Shown here: positions 1 to 12,003 of the stretch, in pieces
How the letters are laid out: each line of letters starts with the position of its first letter
How positions within the stretch are numbered: the stretch's first letter is position 1
Position numbers and translations under genes: made by a program
Source of the DNA: Auricularia sp. M13
Taxonomy: Eukaryota > Basidiomycota > Agaricomycetes > Auriculariales > Auriculariaceae
Assembly: GCA_037042915.1 (NCBI GenBank)
Contig: CM073199.1
Location: forward strand, 248,001-312,000
DNA length: 64,000 nucleotides
Direction of reading: 5' to 3'
Notes under the pieces: generated by a model
Database searches by the model: none
What the model was told of the DNA's origin: nothing
The model's input: the letters and a program-made list of their open reading frames with translations, nothing else

Positions 1-306
1 CTTTGCCCAAACTTCATCACTGTAACCACGTCAATCCAGCACCGCGGAAAATAGCGATATAAAGGACCGTGACATTAAACTACCGCTGTGTTCAGCCCCT
101 GCCACTCCCACACCATGACGCCCAAGTGAGACAAACGGACTGGGCCGGATAATCGTTACTGACGACATCTCAGCCCTCCTCGCCGCCGCGGCCGCTTCTA
201 CTACACCGTCATCTACCCAAGCCTTTACAAGGCTGCACAACGCTCAGTATATAGACTGCTACTCGTCTTCACTGAGTCTCACTGACATCAATTACAGAAC
301 AGAGCC

Positions 307-673
307 ATGGATCGCTACCGCGAGGCTCGCGACCTCATCGAACATGATGACGCGCCCTTCTGGAAGCCACTCTACGGTGCAAAGGACCATGCCATGTTCA
401 TGGACATTCTCCATTGCGCAGCCAAGAATCTGTCCGAACATACTACGCTCTCAGCTCTGTGGATGAGGGACGCTGAGACAGTGCAGGTTTGTCATGATAA
501 CTTTCCATAGCCGCGCATTCCCAGATACTGAAACCAGCGCGCAGGAAATAATAGCCGTGGTCGTTGATGGTCACACCGAGAGGCACTTCGCTCCTATTGT
601 GAAGGCACTGGATAGTATGCTGCGCAAAGCCGAGGCCGCTCATGCGAGCACATCACCCCCGCGAAACATCTAG
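307..673 (+). CDS. small two-exon hypothetical protein (about 102 aa)
   Basis: Exons 307-486 and 545-673 with a 58-nt GT-AG intron; the first exon ends in phase 0 at GTG CAG and the second opens GAA ATA ATA. The predicted protein begins MDRYREARDLIEHDD and ends SPPRNI. It is rich in charged residues, with no signal peptide or membrane segment. I do not recognise the family. The alternative acceptors nearer the donor all lead to an early stop, which is why 544/545 was chosen. It sits alone upstream of the F-box genes. The intron call is inference from frame continuity only. Confidence 0.45.
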
Positions 674-1340
674 GCCTTCGCGTTGTAGTCCGCAGCGACA
701 AATCATGGCCTGGCTATCGAATATATGATTTGATTTTGATATTTGTGTTTCGAGCCACAATCCCCTTCCGAAGAATGTAAGAGACTTCATCTTCGGGTGA
801 ACACATCACATGACACATACCGAGTCCACCGAGCGAGCCCCAGGTCACTGGACTAACTCCCAAGCAATAGAAATTTCAGTCATGATGAGATTAAGCTGCA
901 GACAGTTCGTGCTCTTCGCACTAGCTATGCAAAGTTGGCATGTGGCTACGCGTGGTTTTGGCATCTACTTCCGCGGAGAAAACTCCGATCTCGCGCTTGA
1001 GGTTGATCCACTGCATCAACTTCCAAAACAATCTCGCCGCGCCAACAACGGCCCACCGCAGGTCATAGTCGCGGGTTCACCATCATATCAACCCATCGGC
1101 GGTGTACACTGTGGCACAAAATTGGTTTTATGCGCGTGATTCGGTTTATGAATTGCGAGAACAACTCCGACTCCTGTCCCACCATCATGCCACTACCGGA
1201 ACTATCCCATCGCACACCCACATGTAGCGCAGAAGTACGTCAAAGCTGCGGTCGACTTCGCTCAGATGAGCATGAACTTAAGCGCTGCTCATGGCCATGT
1301 GTTCCAGCCCAGACTTTACCCATTCAGCCTCACGCATATC
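674..1340. other. intergenic, no supported gene
   Basis: Spacer between the small gene and the first F-box gene. An open stretch at 810-1139 (+) lacks recognisable motifs and I do not call it. The promoter of the 1341 gene must lie here; no clear TATA box was seen. Confidence 0.4.
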
Positions 1341-3530
1341 ATGGATATGAACATTGCCTCTCACCCGACTCACTCTCTCCTTCTTCGCTCCGCCATGTCT
1401 TTCCCATCCATGCAGCTCGCAATTCCTTCGTTCGCACATGAGACCGAGGTCCTGAGTTTTGTGGACACCGTCGCTCTCTTTCATCTGGTACGCTCGGGAA
1501 TTCTGACTACAATCTTCGTTTCGTAGACTCAAAACAACTTTCACAGGGTAGCATGTCTGATCCTTTCACACCGCGGGTTGAAACTGTGCGTTGCCAGCCA
1601 AATATTGTTCTCACTCTCACGCCAGGCGCAGATCTATCGAGAAGCCGTGCGAGTCTATGTCGACCTCCTCAACGGCGTCTGTGCTCTCCTCGACTTTGTG
1701 AACCTCGACGAAGTCCACGGGAAGCAGATCGTACGCATAGACCACGACCGCCTCATCGACCTCTACGAGGCCTTCAACATCTACTCCTCGTACCCTTTTC
1801 ACAACGTCATGTACAAGATCGGTGCGTCGACTGGCTGAGATTTTTACCAACTCTAACACTTAGCTCAGCGTCTACCATCAGCACGATCAAAATCTGGCCC
1901 GTGCCTCGCTTCCAGAAAGTCTTCCTACACTCCCTCCCCGTCGAAATGATCAGCATGATCATTGGCTTCCTCGCCGATGACACCGATCTGGACAGTTTCG
2001 CGTCGACATGCATTTGCTACTTTCGTATTTGTGGTCCTCGCCATCTTTATCGAGTAAGTCAGCCGACATTCCGATCGAAACGTACTCACTATCAGTAGAC
2101 TGCATACTTTCGCATGAAATACAATACCGATGTTCTCCACGGACCCGGAGCTCCGGAAGCCGAGACCATCTTCCTCGATGCTGTCGATTCCATGATACTC
2201 GCCAGGAGCGCCGCTGTAGAATCGATGACGAAGTTCCTCTCGGATCCCACCCGCTGCAAGCACGTCCGCCTCGTCACTTTCGACAACGAATGGCTTCGAC
2301 TATGGCCGACATACGTCGCGGACAAACACATTCTACCCAGTCGCGCAGATTCCGAGATCTTTGCGCCGCTTTACGACTCGATCATATCCGCCATCTCCTG
2401 CTTACGCATTACGCACATTCGCTTTGTCTCTCTCATGTTGCCGAACGACTTGGCAGACCACATTGCTCGTCACCCCTCGATCACTACTCTCGCCATCGAC
2501 CGGTGTGCTCCATCGCCGTTCCCCTACGGCTTCCTCGACGAGAGGCCGAGGATGGGGAACATCACCAGCCTATCGATTGGCTTCGAGGGCGACATCCTGG
2601 ACCAACGCATGCAATGGCTGTTGATGGCACTTTGCCCCAACCTCGCTCACTTACATGCCTACCCCGTTCAAGGGCACGGAGCTCTGGTACATTACCCGTA
2701 CTGTACCCAGAGCCTCATGCACTTGCATTACCTCGAGGAGATCTATTTTCACGGAGCCACCGCCGCTCTCTCCGAGTTCACTGCTTGGCTGCGCCTTGCA
2801 GGCCTCGTAGAGGGAATGCCGGGCCGTCTCAGACGGCTGAAAATTCACTCTTTCGCGCCCATGTTCCACGAAGATGTCTTTCAACTCGTTGCTACGCTTG
2901 GACAACTTCATCCACACCTCGAGGTCCTCAGTCTGGAAGGAATCGACCGTGTTCCCTCTCTGCTTCTATCCGACATTCGCTGCCACCTCGAAAACCTCGA
3001 GGCGCTTACTATCGTCCGGCGCGCCAGTCTTTCTCAGGCCTGCAACAAGCTGTGCAGATGGGACGAACCTATATATGTCTACGCCAATGCTCTTCGCGAC
3101 TTCCCTACCCTCCGTCACCTTGCGATTAACGTGCAATGGAGTCGAGAAACATACAGCCCCCGCTGCCTTGATCACCTCGTTTCCGTCTCCCCGAACAAAG
3201 GTGCTTGCGTGAACATACCATTATATCAGCTAGCTAATGTCCCTCTTAGCGTGCTCGCCTGGCAAGTCGAATTTGAACCTCGGCAGTATTTGCATGGACG
3301 ACGACCGAATGGACGACGGCTATTCACTTGTTCTTCCGTTTGCAAGCCTTTGCCCCGCACTGGAGTCATTCGTCCTTGTGGAGAACAGCCCATCGCTCGC
3401 CTGTGAGATTGTGCGAGTTGCACCGGGCATTTTCTATATCGACAAAATTACCTACGACGTCCCTGCCGAGGAATTCGGTAACTGGAACCCGACGCCTGCC
3501 TGCACCTGGGTTGAGATGTCGAGAACATAA
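1341..3530 (+). CDS. F-box/LRR-like protein, six exons (647 aa)
   Basis: Exons 1341-1487, 1547-1585 (a 39-nt microexon), 1632-1821, 1869-2053, 2099-3200 and 3250-3530. The total of 1944 nt is a multiple of three with no internal stop. The F-box lies near residues 147-187 (LPVEMISMIIGFLADDTDLD...). It is followed by about 450 residues of LRR-like text with repeated hydrophobic spacing (for example TFDNEWLRLWP, LRRLKIH, LRHLAINV). The expected role is substrate adaptor of an SCF ubiquitin ligase (family knowledge); the target is unknown. The exon plan was fixed by comparison with the tandem paralogue at 4228-6394, which has the same first four splice phases and identical exon 2 and 3 lengths. 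An N-terminal segment of about 145 residues before the F-box (FVDTVALFHL, YPFHNVMYKI) is conserved in the paralogue. Intron 4 (2054-2098) is only 45 nt, so that junction is the least certain. Confidence 0.8.
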
Positions 3531-4227
3531 CCCTCTGTTCCATTCATTCAGTTGAACACCCGATTCAGTAAATTTTAAATTATATTGCGGAAGAATAAAT
3601 TATGTTCTGTACTATACCGGGTGATGTGCACAACCTCCGGTTCAGAATGTTCCTCAAGTGCGCGATTGATACTCCGCCCTGTGCTTCCGTGACGGAAACG
3701 ACCCACTCTGCAAACGCGTCGGCTTTGAGCCACAGGTTGCTGACGAAGGCCAGATTGTTCGCGCTGACGCTGCGCCTCACTGCGCCGCGGCAGGCTCAAA
3801 CTGACGGCGACGATACATTCCTATTCGCGCGCGCTACATGATGCACCGCCTTTTGACGCCTGTGGCTTGTGCTTGGCGTGTTCGCGAGAGGTCAATCACG
3901 TACCCAGATCGCCGACGCATGCTACGTATGATGTCATGTGCGCAACTTGCATCGCAGCCCAATGCAGCATCTTTCACGCAATGAACGCTTTTTGGGCGTG
4001 CATCTGGAAGCTGTCGGGGACCGTGCTATGTTTATCACGCTTGGCAGGAATCATCATACCCCTCCGCCGACGGTGGGTATCCTTGCTGGAAATTCGTGTT
4101 TGCCTCGGCGCTTGCGTGCACATGCAGGCAACTGCGCAGCCCAACATTTGTTCAGAGGGACCTTTACGCTCAGAACAAACCAGACAAGTACAGCCGATTC
4201 GCGTGTGCCACTGCACATCACATCCTC
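3531..4227. other. intergenic; possible short minus-strand coding remnant at 3580-3780
   Basis: Between the two tandem F-box genes. The minus strand is open over 3580-3780 with a plausible hydrophobic pattern (NNLAFVSNLWLKADAFAEWV) and no ATG, so it may be the last exon of a lost gene. I could not extend it. The rest holds the promoter of the 4228 gene. Confidence 0.25.
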
Positions 4228-6394
4228 ATGGACTCCCTACTGTACGGACTACAGCCCGTGCTCTCTGCGAGGCTACATGCGGCATCTAGCAGCAAACTCG
4301 CCCCACCCTCGTCCACACGTCTACCTCAAGGTCTCCGATTCATTGACACTGTGACGGGGTTCCACACGGTAAGCGGTTGACCATACGTTAACAACTTACG
4401 CTGACGCTTCATAGGGCCAACTGGACAATCCATCCATTAGTCGCACTCGGGAGGTGAATACTCACCTCCCTTTAACGGCCGTACAATTGAGTAGCTCATT
4501 TTTGCCTACAGATATACGACGCAAACATCCCGCATTATACAGCATTCATGGTGGCTTTCATTTACCTTCTCCCACATGCAGTCGAGATTTGCGAGGGCAA
4601 CTGTTCGCGTCTCGAGATTCGCGAGGCTATGGCAGAGCAGCTATATCGTTCATATGAGGTTCCCAAGGTCTATCCTTTCCACGACCTCGCATTCCATCTT
4701 TGTGAGCAGCATTAAATTGAGACCTTTGTCCTCTGCCGACGCTAACAACGAACAAGCTACCTCAATCTCCCAGCTCGAAAGGAACCCGTCACCGTATCTG
4801 CAACGCCTGCACTTCCTCGACCTTCCGATCGAGCTGCTTGCCATCATTATAGATTTCCTACCCGCCGTAGACATACCACCGTTTGCCCAGACGTGTTTCG
4901 GTATCCGAAAGCTCTGTCGTCGACGCTTGCGCGAGGTTAGCTGCTATCTGCATCTATTTACTACCAACTCCTTAACGCAGTATCCAGCGTGTCTTCTTTC
5001 GTCTCAGATACGATCTCAACATGTTACATCAGCGAAGAACGCACTCATACCAAGTATGCGCGGCGGGCCTGCTTTCACTGCGCAAACTGCAGGTCGACAC
5101 GAAGAAGCTACTGGACGATTTTGTCCAAGACGAAACGGCTCGGAGTTCGACACGCCTTCTCAGCTTCGACAACGAGTGGCTCCATCTCTGGCCCGCTCAC
5201 GTGAAGACCTCTTTTGCACTTCCAGACGCGACCAACCTCAGCGTCTTCATGCCGATTTACACCAGTCTCACGAACGCTCTCTCCGAACTGAGCATCAATC
5301 ACGTCCGCCTTGTTTGCGCCGCCATCATTGTCCCGATGGCGCGGACGATTGCCGCTCATGCTACCATCTCGAAACTCACTTTGGAGCGCTGCAAACCTAG
5401 CCGCGTCCTGGCCAACATGTTTCTCGGCTGGCCGCTGATGACCAACATTACGCATCTCAGTATAGGCTTCGCCGGAGACTCCAAGGCACAGCGCACCCAA
5501 TGGGTGCTGATTGCGCTTTGCGCTCCACGGCTTCGCCAATTGCATGCCTACGCGGCCGATGACACCTTCGACAAGCCATGGTTCCCCCCGTCTAGATTTT
5601 ACCGCGCCCTATCACACATCCACACTCTCGAAGTTCTCCATCTACACGGCGTTAATCTCGCGTCCTCCGTAACATCGTCAGCCTTCTCGCGCACGCCGCT
5701 GGCCACTTCCGCGACCCGGGGAAGCTGCGGAAGCTCAAAATTCACACCTGCCGCCGCATGTCCGTCGTTTCCGTCTCCCTGCTGGTGACCACCTTGGGCA
5801 ATTTTCACCCCAACATCCGCGTGCTGGTACTCGAGGGAATTCACTGCGTCACTCCCGATCTGCTCTCGCACATCGGTGATTGTCTTCCGGCAATCCATGC
5901 GCTGTCGCTCTCCTGGAAATCGCGGGCGCGCAGTCTCTGCGGCCGCTTACATGGCTGGAAATACCCAATGTACAAATATGCTGAAGCTATGCGCTCACTC
6001 ACCTCGCTGCGTCACTTCGAACTGAACGTGCATTGGCCGACGTATACCTACAGTCCCGAACATTGTATGACCTCATCGAGATCCAACAATGCTCGCGTCC
6101 AGTCGCGGATCACGCTACAGGTACGATTCTCAGCTTGCCAGTTATATTTGGTTGGTTCTGACTCAACGTCCAGGTGATTATGACGATCAACTCGACGATG
6201 GTGTAGCTTTTGCGCTACCATTCGCAGCATATTGCCTACACCTTGAATCCCTGGCTGTCAGAGGCAGTGGTGTGCTCTTCGCCTGCAACATCGGACGAGC
6301 AGCAGCCGGAACTCCACTCATCAAGGAAACGAGCGCGTCCAACAGTCCGTCCAGTCAGTGGAACCCGATGCCTGGAACGGCGTGGAACGATTGA
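4228..6394 (+). pseudogene. tandem paralogue of the 1341-3530 F-box gene, frameshifted
   Basis: Exons by homology: 4228-4368, 4415-4453 (39 nt), 4512-4701 (190 nt, same length as the paralogue), 4757-4935, 4988-6120 and 6174-6394. The F-box is LPIELLAIIIDFLPAVDIPP. Matches include SFDNEWLHLWP, KLRKLKIH and SLRHFELNV. Two single-base frame changes break the long fifth exon, one near 5655-5675 and one near 6060-6066. Homology to the neighbour continues across both in the shifted frame. All splice sites are still good, so the damage is recent or reflects sequence error. It ends WNPMPGTAWND, matching NWNPTPACTWVEMSRT in the intact copy. Confidence 0.75.
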
Positions 6395-7684
6395 AAACCT
6401 GTAATTAGCCGAGATATGGTTCCAGATACTTTTTATTTATATATGATAACACATCCAATCCGCCAATCTCGCATGCAGCTGCGAGCGGAGACAATGTCGG
6501 CACAAACCGGTTCTTGTCCACGCTCAACCATTTGCCTGGGCACCGCGCCACGACTTCTATGTGCACCGTATCCCACGAACCATGCGTAATGCGTTGAATG
6601 TCCCTATGCGCTCTCTTAGACTTATCGCTGCGGCTCGCAACGCATCGTTCCACCATCGACGCTGTCTGTGGGGCTAAACTATCGACCACATCGTCCTCTG
6701 GCGATGCTGCGCTTTCTGGAGCTGCATGATTGATATTCTGTATCTGGCACCTCTTGGCCAGACTAATCACTGGGCTTACGCATTCATTTACGCGGCGGAA
6801 ATGCCATGGGAAACTTGCGATGCTCGCACTCGCAGACGCAACTGACGCAACGGCTGGCACTTCTGACTCACATATCCATGATTGTGCGATGTATCATATC
6901 ATGGCTATGCGATTCACGTCTTCATTGGCAGTATTCTCCTGTTCCTGCTAGGCAACTAGACGGATCCTCGACAATCTATACTGCCCGGAACTCTGCCCAC
7001 GCTGTTCCATGCAATGGCCAACCACGCGTTTCATGCTGCGATCTGGTACTGATAATTGTCATGGATGCACTGCTGAAGCAGCCTTTTCTGTCGGGCATCA
7101 ACGCCGAGCGCCATCTCTCCGTCCGCGCCGGCGCGCGCGAGTCGTGCACATGGGACGGAAAATGAAGCACTTCATTGTCCACTATCTCGGCAAGTCCCCG
7201 TACTGTTCTGGACCTCCGCTGCGAGCTGCCGCGCATCCTCTACAGAAAATCTGAAATACAACTCGTTCTCACTTCTGTCAACTTTCCTCATCACATCTCA
7301 CTCGGCATCATACGGAGACACTCTAGGAGCATCATAAGGGCAGCTGTTCATCAAGGCTCCCTGGCCGGGATGGCAGTCCGGTAGGACGTGTTTGCGACAC
7401 AACCAATCCAACGGCGGACATCGACATCTGCATGCTACCGAGCTTCCGCAACACCTCTACTGCTTTGTCAAACCCGAATGTGGCAGATTATCAGCCACTC
7501 ATCACCGGCGGATATAATCAACGTATGGAAGAAGTTGCTGTGCTCCCGTCCTATCGGATCGCAGGCGCAGCTGGACGGAGTACCCTTGCTCGCGGGCCGA
7601 ATGAAGAGACTGCCAAAACATATTCTGATATCATATGACCAGCTTCTACGAAACAGTATAGAAGGACGAGGCCTGGACGGGTAG
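6395..7684. other. intergenic; weak minus-strand open frame 6405-6860
   Basis: The minus strand is open from about 6900 to 6405, ending DVLSYINKKYLEPYLG, tail to tail with the F-box pseudogene. It has no ATG in frame and no family I recognise, so it may be a 3' exon of a decayed gene. From 6900 to 7684 I see nothing supportable. Confidence 0.3.
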
Positions 7685-8981
7685 ATGCACCATCGTATCA
7701 TGGCCAACACAACTTACGACAGCACCGACTGGACCGTCATTCCAAGGCTGCGTCTACCTCTGTCACTCGAATATGCTATCATGCTCTTACTGACAACGCC
7801 GGAGCTCCAGCGCTTCGCCATGACATGTCGCCAACTATACCACTACTTCAGCGTGAACACGCACATCTTCTTCGACGTTGCCACTGTCCTCACCGACTTC
7901 TTCGACGATGTGAACGACTTCCGCGTCCTACAGGCGCGTACCGGTCTGCTTGTCTCCGGCTCCATCGCTGCAATTTCTCGCTCGCGTTCGTTCGGCATCA
8001 CCGACCTCGATCTCTCGTTGGCCAAGCCACGGCATTCGTTGTGATCGACTGGCTGAGACGGCAGGGTTACACTCCTCGACGGCAACTTGTATCGCAGGGC
8101 GGCGTCGACTCTATGTTTACCAACAGCCGACTCCGGCGAGTGGCTACACAAAAAGCGTATCGTCTCTGCGCGCCGGACAACTCCTGCTCCAGTTTCAAAG
8201 CGCATGTCGAGCGACGACCACTGGCAACCATCAACGTACCGTGACGTGGACCTCATCATCAACAGTGCGAACCCTTTCCATAGCATTTGTGACTTCGGTT
8301 ATAGTGCGTATTCCCGCCTTGATCTCCTCAGCAATACCTCACGCGTCGTATGAACAGCCATTACTATGAACCTTATCGCAGCCGACTACGCTATCTGCCT
8401 GTTCCCTCACGCTACATTCGTACAAAAGATGTTCTTTACACTCGAAAACGGGCGGCGAGGCGCAAACGGAGATTGCACTCGCAAAGTATGAGGAACGTGG
8501 CTTTCAGCCCGTTTTTGTGCACTCTGACTCCTTCGCATTTGAACCGGGCACACGCTGGATGCGAGACGGCGTACCTGACGAGGAGTTGGCCAAAGCACGC
8601 GGGCCAGAAATCGACAAACTCGTACGGGCGCGTGCGAGCTGGATTCTCCCTTTAGCACCCATCGACATGAGCCAGCTGTCGCCTTTCTGGTCGTCCCGGC
8701 CATACGCCTTAGAAGATTTCGATAGCGACGAGCCGGTGCTCGGGCTGGAATACTGGCATCGACTGGGCTGGCGCGTCGCGTCCGATGCTGATGTGGCTGT
8801 GATTAGCACGTCCGTCTTTGATTGCGACGGTCTGCGCTCCTACTGTGTCCCACACGAGTTCCGGGCATTCATGGGTCACCAACTCTCACCACTCGCTGCG
8901 GATTCGTTCGGAGAAGAATTGTGCGTGACTTTCTTTTCTAAGCGGATTCTCTGGACCCTGATGCGCAAGTCTGCACCCTAG
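7685..8981 (+). pseudogene. F-box-like protein with nucleotidyltransferase-like motif, decayed
   Basis: The N-terminus has an F-box-like segment (LPLSLEYAIMLLLTTPELQRFAMTCRQLYHYF), then RVLQARTGLLVSGS and ITDLDL. The GS...DLD spacing is that of a nucleotidyltransferase-fold active site. Later blocks are VVIDWLRRQGYTP, YRDVDLIINSANPFHSICDFGY, MNLIAADYAICLFPHATF and ALAKYEERGFQPVFV. They belong to one recognisable Agaricomycete protein family, but they lie in different frames (2, 1, 2, 0 modulo 3). A real intron fits 8304-8357 (54 nt, phase 1). At least three other frame changes, near 8020-8035, 8110-8150 and 8450, have no splice explanation. The last frame runs clean to the stop at 8981. Confidence 0.6.
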
Positions 8982-9711
8982 ATTAGACCAGTTCATCAAA
9001 CAGTACATAATCAGGCAGTCGACCACAATGCGCATACGCGGCACGACCCAGATTTAACACCACTCTGCTACAATGTACTTTCCAGTCTCTATTCTTGTAT
9101 TTACATATTCATTAAGCACTCTTGTATTTAATGGAATTGCCTTCAAATCTCAACATCCATTACAAATTCCTGACAAAGCAAGTGCGAAACTGGTCCGTTC
9201 CACTTTCAACACAACGTCGACACAGGCTACATGACGTCACTCCGTCATCGGCCGGGGATCATTGCCGACTGCCAGCGCCAGCGCCCGTCGATCCTCGTAT
9301 CGATGACTGAGGAAACCGTCGCTGTCGCTGAGCGCGAACAGGCTCATCAAGTCTTAGCCCATTGCGACCGCATGCTCACGCCCTCGCAGACTGGTTAGTC
9401 CGCTTGAGTACACGGTGCTCATCTCAGGCGGTCCTCCGCCCAGCTTACGCAACCCATCCTAAGGCCCGTACGCAGCGTCCTGCCAGGTCTTCAAGATTTT
9501 CCATAAAGAGGACTCCCAGGATGATAAGGCGTATCAGTATGGACTCTGAAGATAATATTATATAAAGTGCACTGGGAAACTGACGTCACCGGCCCAATGG
9601 GGTCAAAATTTCATGGCCAGCTTTTTCATCAGCCGACATAGTCGCTCGGGGGATAAAGAACGGCACTAAGCGTGACCGTAATAGCGACTGACCCCTTCTT
9701 CCGATACCACG
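8982..9711. other. intergenic upstream of type B gene
   Basis: A short open frame at 9231-9398 (+, 55 codons, containing MTEETVAVAEREQ) is the only coding-looking stretch and cannot be assigned. A GATAAAGA element at about 9651 may serve the next gene. Confidence 0.3.
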
Positions 9712-11088
9712 ATGACTGAGTCAACGCGGACGCCAGCGGAACGGTGTATGAGCATTATGCTTCATACCATTCTGGATTATCTGGAACTCCGGGAGGTTTT
9801 GGGCACTATGTGCGTCAATCGGCTTTGGCGAGAGCACGCGATCAACCATCCGACATACTATGGGGATCTCTGCTTGTATAACAGAGGTGCTCTGAGCAAC
9901 CATGACCTCTTCCTCGCGCGCCTTGCCTGCTCGAACGGTAGACCGGTCTCGGTCTCTATGGTGAAGGCTCCCCTGGATCTCATGCAAGAGATCGGGAATC
10001 ATCTAGCTCACATCACCTCTCTGTTTGTCGACGTGTCTTCGGCGGACTCCGTTGGGGCCGTTCTACAGCATCTCTGCCGCCCTGCCCCGGTCCTGCATAC
10101 GCTGCGTCTCCGAATCGGAGAGGCCACGGAGACCGTTACCGCTCCACCGACTCTTCCCGCAGATTTTCTCGGTCAGCATGCACCGGCGCTCAACAAAGTT
10201 ACGGTTATGGGCTTTGACCTCTCCGCTGGTATCCCTGAAATATTCTTCAATATCAAAGAGCTCTCCTTCTTCAGTTGGATGGAGGACAAATCTGGCGTGT
10301 TCGTCCTGCCCAGCCCGTTCGGGCAATGCCCTAAGCTTCGAGAGCTTGAGCTTGGCAACAACGCCACACTACACCACGATGCGTGCCACGCCGTGAATCA
10401 CAAGTTCTGGAAGCGTATGACCCGAGTCTCGTTCACGGCTTCCGGCATTGGCAGGCGATGGCCTTCCTTCCAGCTCCCGCTTTACGACGTGCTGAGGATC
10501 ACGGTCAGTTATGGCGACGCAGACAGCGTTCTCGCCCTTGCCCGTACGTTCTCTGGCCCACTGCATGTCATATTTCCGCTGCCGGGGCACTTTGCGGCGT
10601 CGGACGGCAAACCGCTTCTATCCTTCACGGCTGAGATGCGCAGCACGTCGCGCCCTGGGGGGCACACGCGCGTTTACACGAGCTTCCTGACACAGTATGG
10701 ATCCATCTCTGCATTCTCCGTGCCGCTGCTTGCGGACCGTGTCGCGCGCCTCGAGCTCGAACTGGACGCATGGGACAATTTTGTCGGTTTAAGAACATTC
10801 GGGCCGTTCAGCGCGCTCGACGAGCTCGTGCTGAACTTGAAGGACGACACCAAGTTCAAGAGCCCCACGGAGCTGGCGAAGCTGTCCTGCCCGAAATTGC
10901 AGCGACTCGTCCTTCGCGGCACACAACTGACTCCAACCGCTGACATTGCCGCTGTTGCGCAATTCGCGCTTGCCTCTTTATCTCATGCGCGATTCCCGCT
11001 GAGGCTAGCATTGGACGGCATCACGCTGGTTGGGGCGTGGAATGATTTCCCTGAAACATTCAGCAATTGCGTTTATCGTGGGTCATGA
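9712..11088 (+). CDS. type B F-box protein, intronless (458 aa)
   Basis: A single exon starting in the context ACCACG-ATG that is shared by the other type B genes. Residues about 8-55 form a divergent F-box ending in the type B signature NRLWREHAINHPTYYGDL. The remaining 400 residues are LRR-like. The near-invariant type B block is LELDAWDNFVGLRTFGPF followed by LDELVLNL, about 100 residues from the end, then LSCPKLQRLVLRG. Probable role: SCF ubiquitin ligase substrate adaptor (family knowledge). No disruption is seen. Closest neighbour in the family by eye is the gene at 28191-29582. Confidence 0.85.
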   Translation: MTESTRTPAERCMSIMLHTILDYLELREVLGTMCVNRLWREHAINHPTYYGDLCLYNRGALSNHDLFLARLACSNGRPVSVSMVKAPLDLMQEIGNHLAHITSLFVDVSSADSVGAVLQHLCRPAPVLHTLRLRIGEATETVTAPPTLPADFLGQHAPALNKVTVMGFDLSAGIPEIFFNIKELSFFSWMEDKSGVFVLPSPFGQCPKLRELELGNNATLHHDACHAVNHKFWKRMTRVSFTASGIGRRWPSFQLPLYDVLRITVSYGDADSVLALARTFSGPLHVIFPLPGHFAASDGKPLLSFTAEMRSTSRPGGHTRVYTSFLTQYGSISAFSVPLLADRVARLELELDAWDNFVGLRTFGPFSALDELVLNLKDDTKFKSPTELAKLSCPKLQRLVLRGTQLTPTADIAAVAQFALASLSHARFPLRLALDGITLVGAWNDFPETFSNCVYRGS

Positions 11089-11389
11089 GCGCTGCTGTCG
11101 AAGAACGTCATGCTCTCATAGCGACTCCCTTGAAAGGGATTTTGACTTTTCACGCGGTGAAATATTGATCGCTGTTGGGAGGCGGGAGTACGGGCAGGCA
11201 TTGTGGTTAGGACACGCCGCCGAGTTATCGTGTTTCCACATCTGTACTACTGTAGTTCGTGCCCTATACGAAATGGTGAAACATACACTTTGCTTGACGT
11301 TTGATGATGGCAGTAGTGAGTGCATTCGGAAGATGTGCAGACTTAAAGGACAGGCGAACAAATCTCCAAGCATCACCTAGCGCGGGAAA

Positions 11390-11780
11390 TGCAGCTGGTG
11401 GAGATTTTGGGGGGAGTCATTCCACACGCCGTTCAGACCAACTCCGCCCCACGCGAGCTCCAGCGGAATTGTGCGTCAGATAATGCGCTCACGGCAAAGT
11501 CTTCAGCGTTGCCGCTAAGCACAGTTAATTAGTCCCGCTCAGCGCGAGGCGCCGGAAGCGTGGGCAGGATAACTTTGCTAAGCGAGATTGGCTCGGGACT
11601 CGAGCATTGGCATCGAGATTCGAGCGTGAGAGCGAGATCGTCGAGCACAGGGACGGCCCGAACGTGCGCAACCCGACGTAGTCGTTCCGTCCCAACAGAG
11701 CCAGAGTAGTCCGCACGATTCTATTCGTGAGCGTCGGCAGGGGGAACGCGGAGATGCTTTGGTTTTCACCGAGCTGTCCT
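11390..11780 (-). pseudogene. type B F-box relic, C-terminal fragment
   Basis: Read on the minus strand this gives DYVGLRTFGPS, then LAKLSCPRFRRLALSG, in one frame. Further on (11408-11520) the DNA closely matches the 3' end of the 60920-62290 gene, including the GCGCATTATCTGACGCA stretch and the GGCGTGTGGAATGA end. Only about 130 codons survive, with frame changes, and no F-box remains. Confidence 0.65.
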
Positions 11781-12003
11781 CACGAGCAACAGGAGGCGCG
11801 CACGACGACGCGCCAAAGCGTCAGGGCGCACACGCCAGGCGCTGGAAACGCGAGGGCCGAGCGCGCCCTTGACCTGGCGCGGTATTTTCATGGCCACGCC
11901 AGCCCGTGGGCGCACGCGACGACGGGCAATGGACCGCACGCTGGGGTGGTCACGACCCGTCGTGCGGAACGAAAGGGCAAGGGAATGCGCAGACGCGCAA
12001 GGG

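Noticed and set aside
4936-4987. Alternative acceptor at 4980 (ACGCAG) for intron 4 of the second F-box gene
   Set aside because: It puts the following exon out of frame; the acceptor at 4987 restores RVFFRLRYDLNMLH, aligned with TAYFRMKYNTDVLH of the neighbour.
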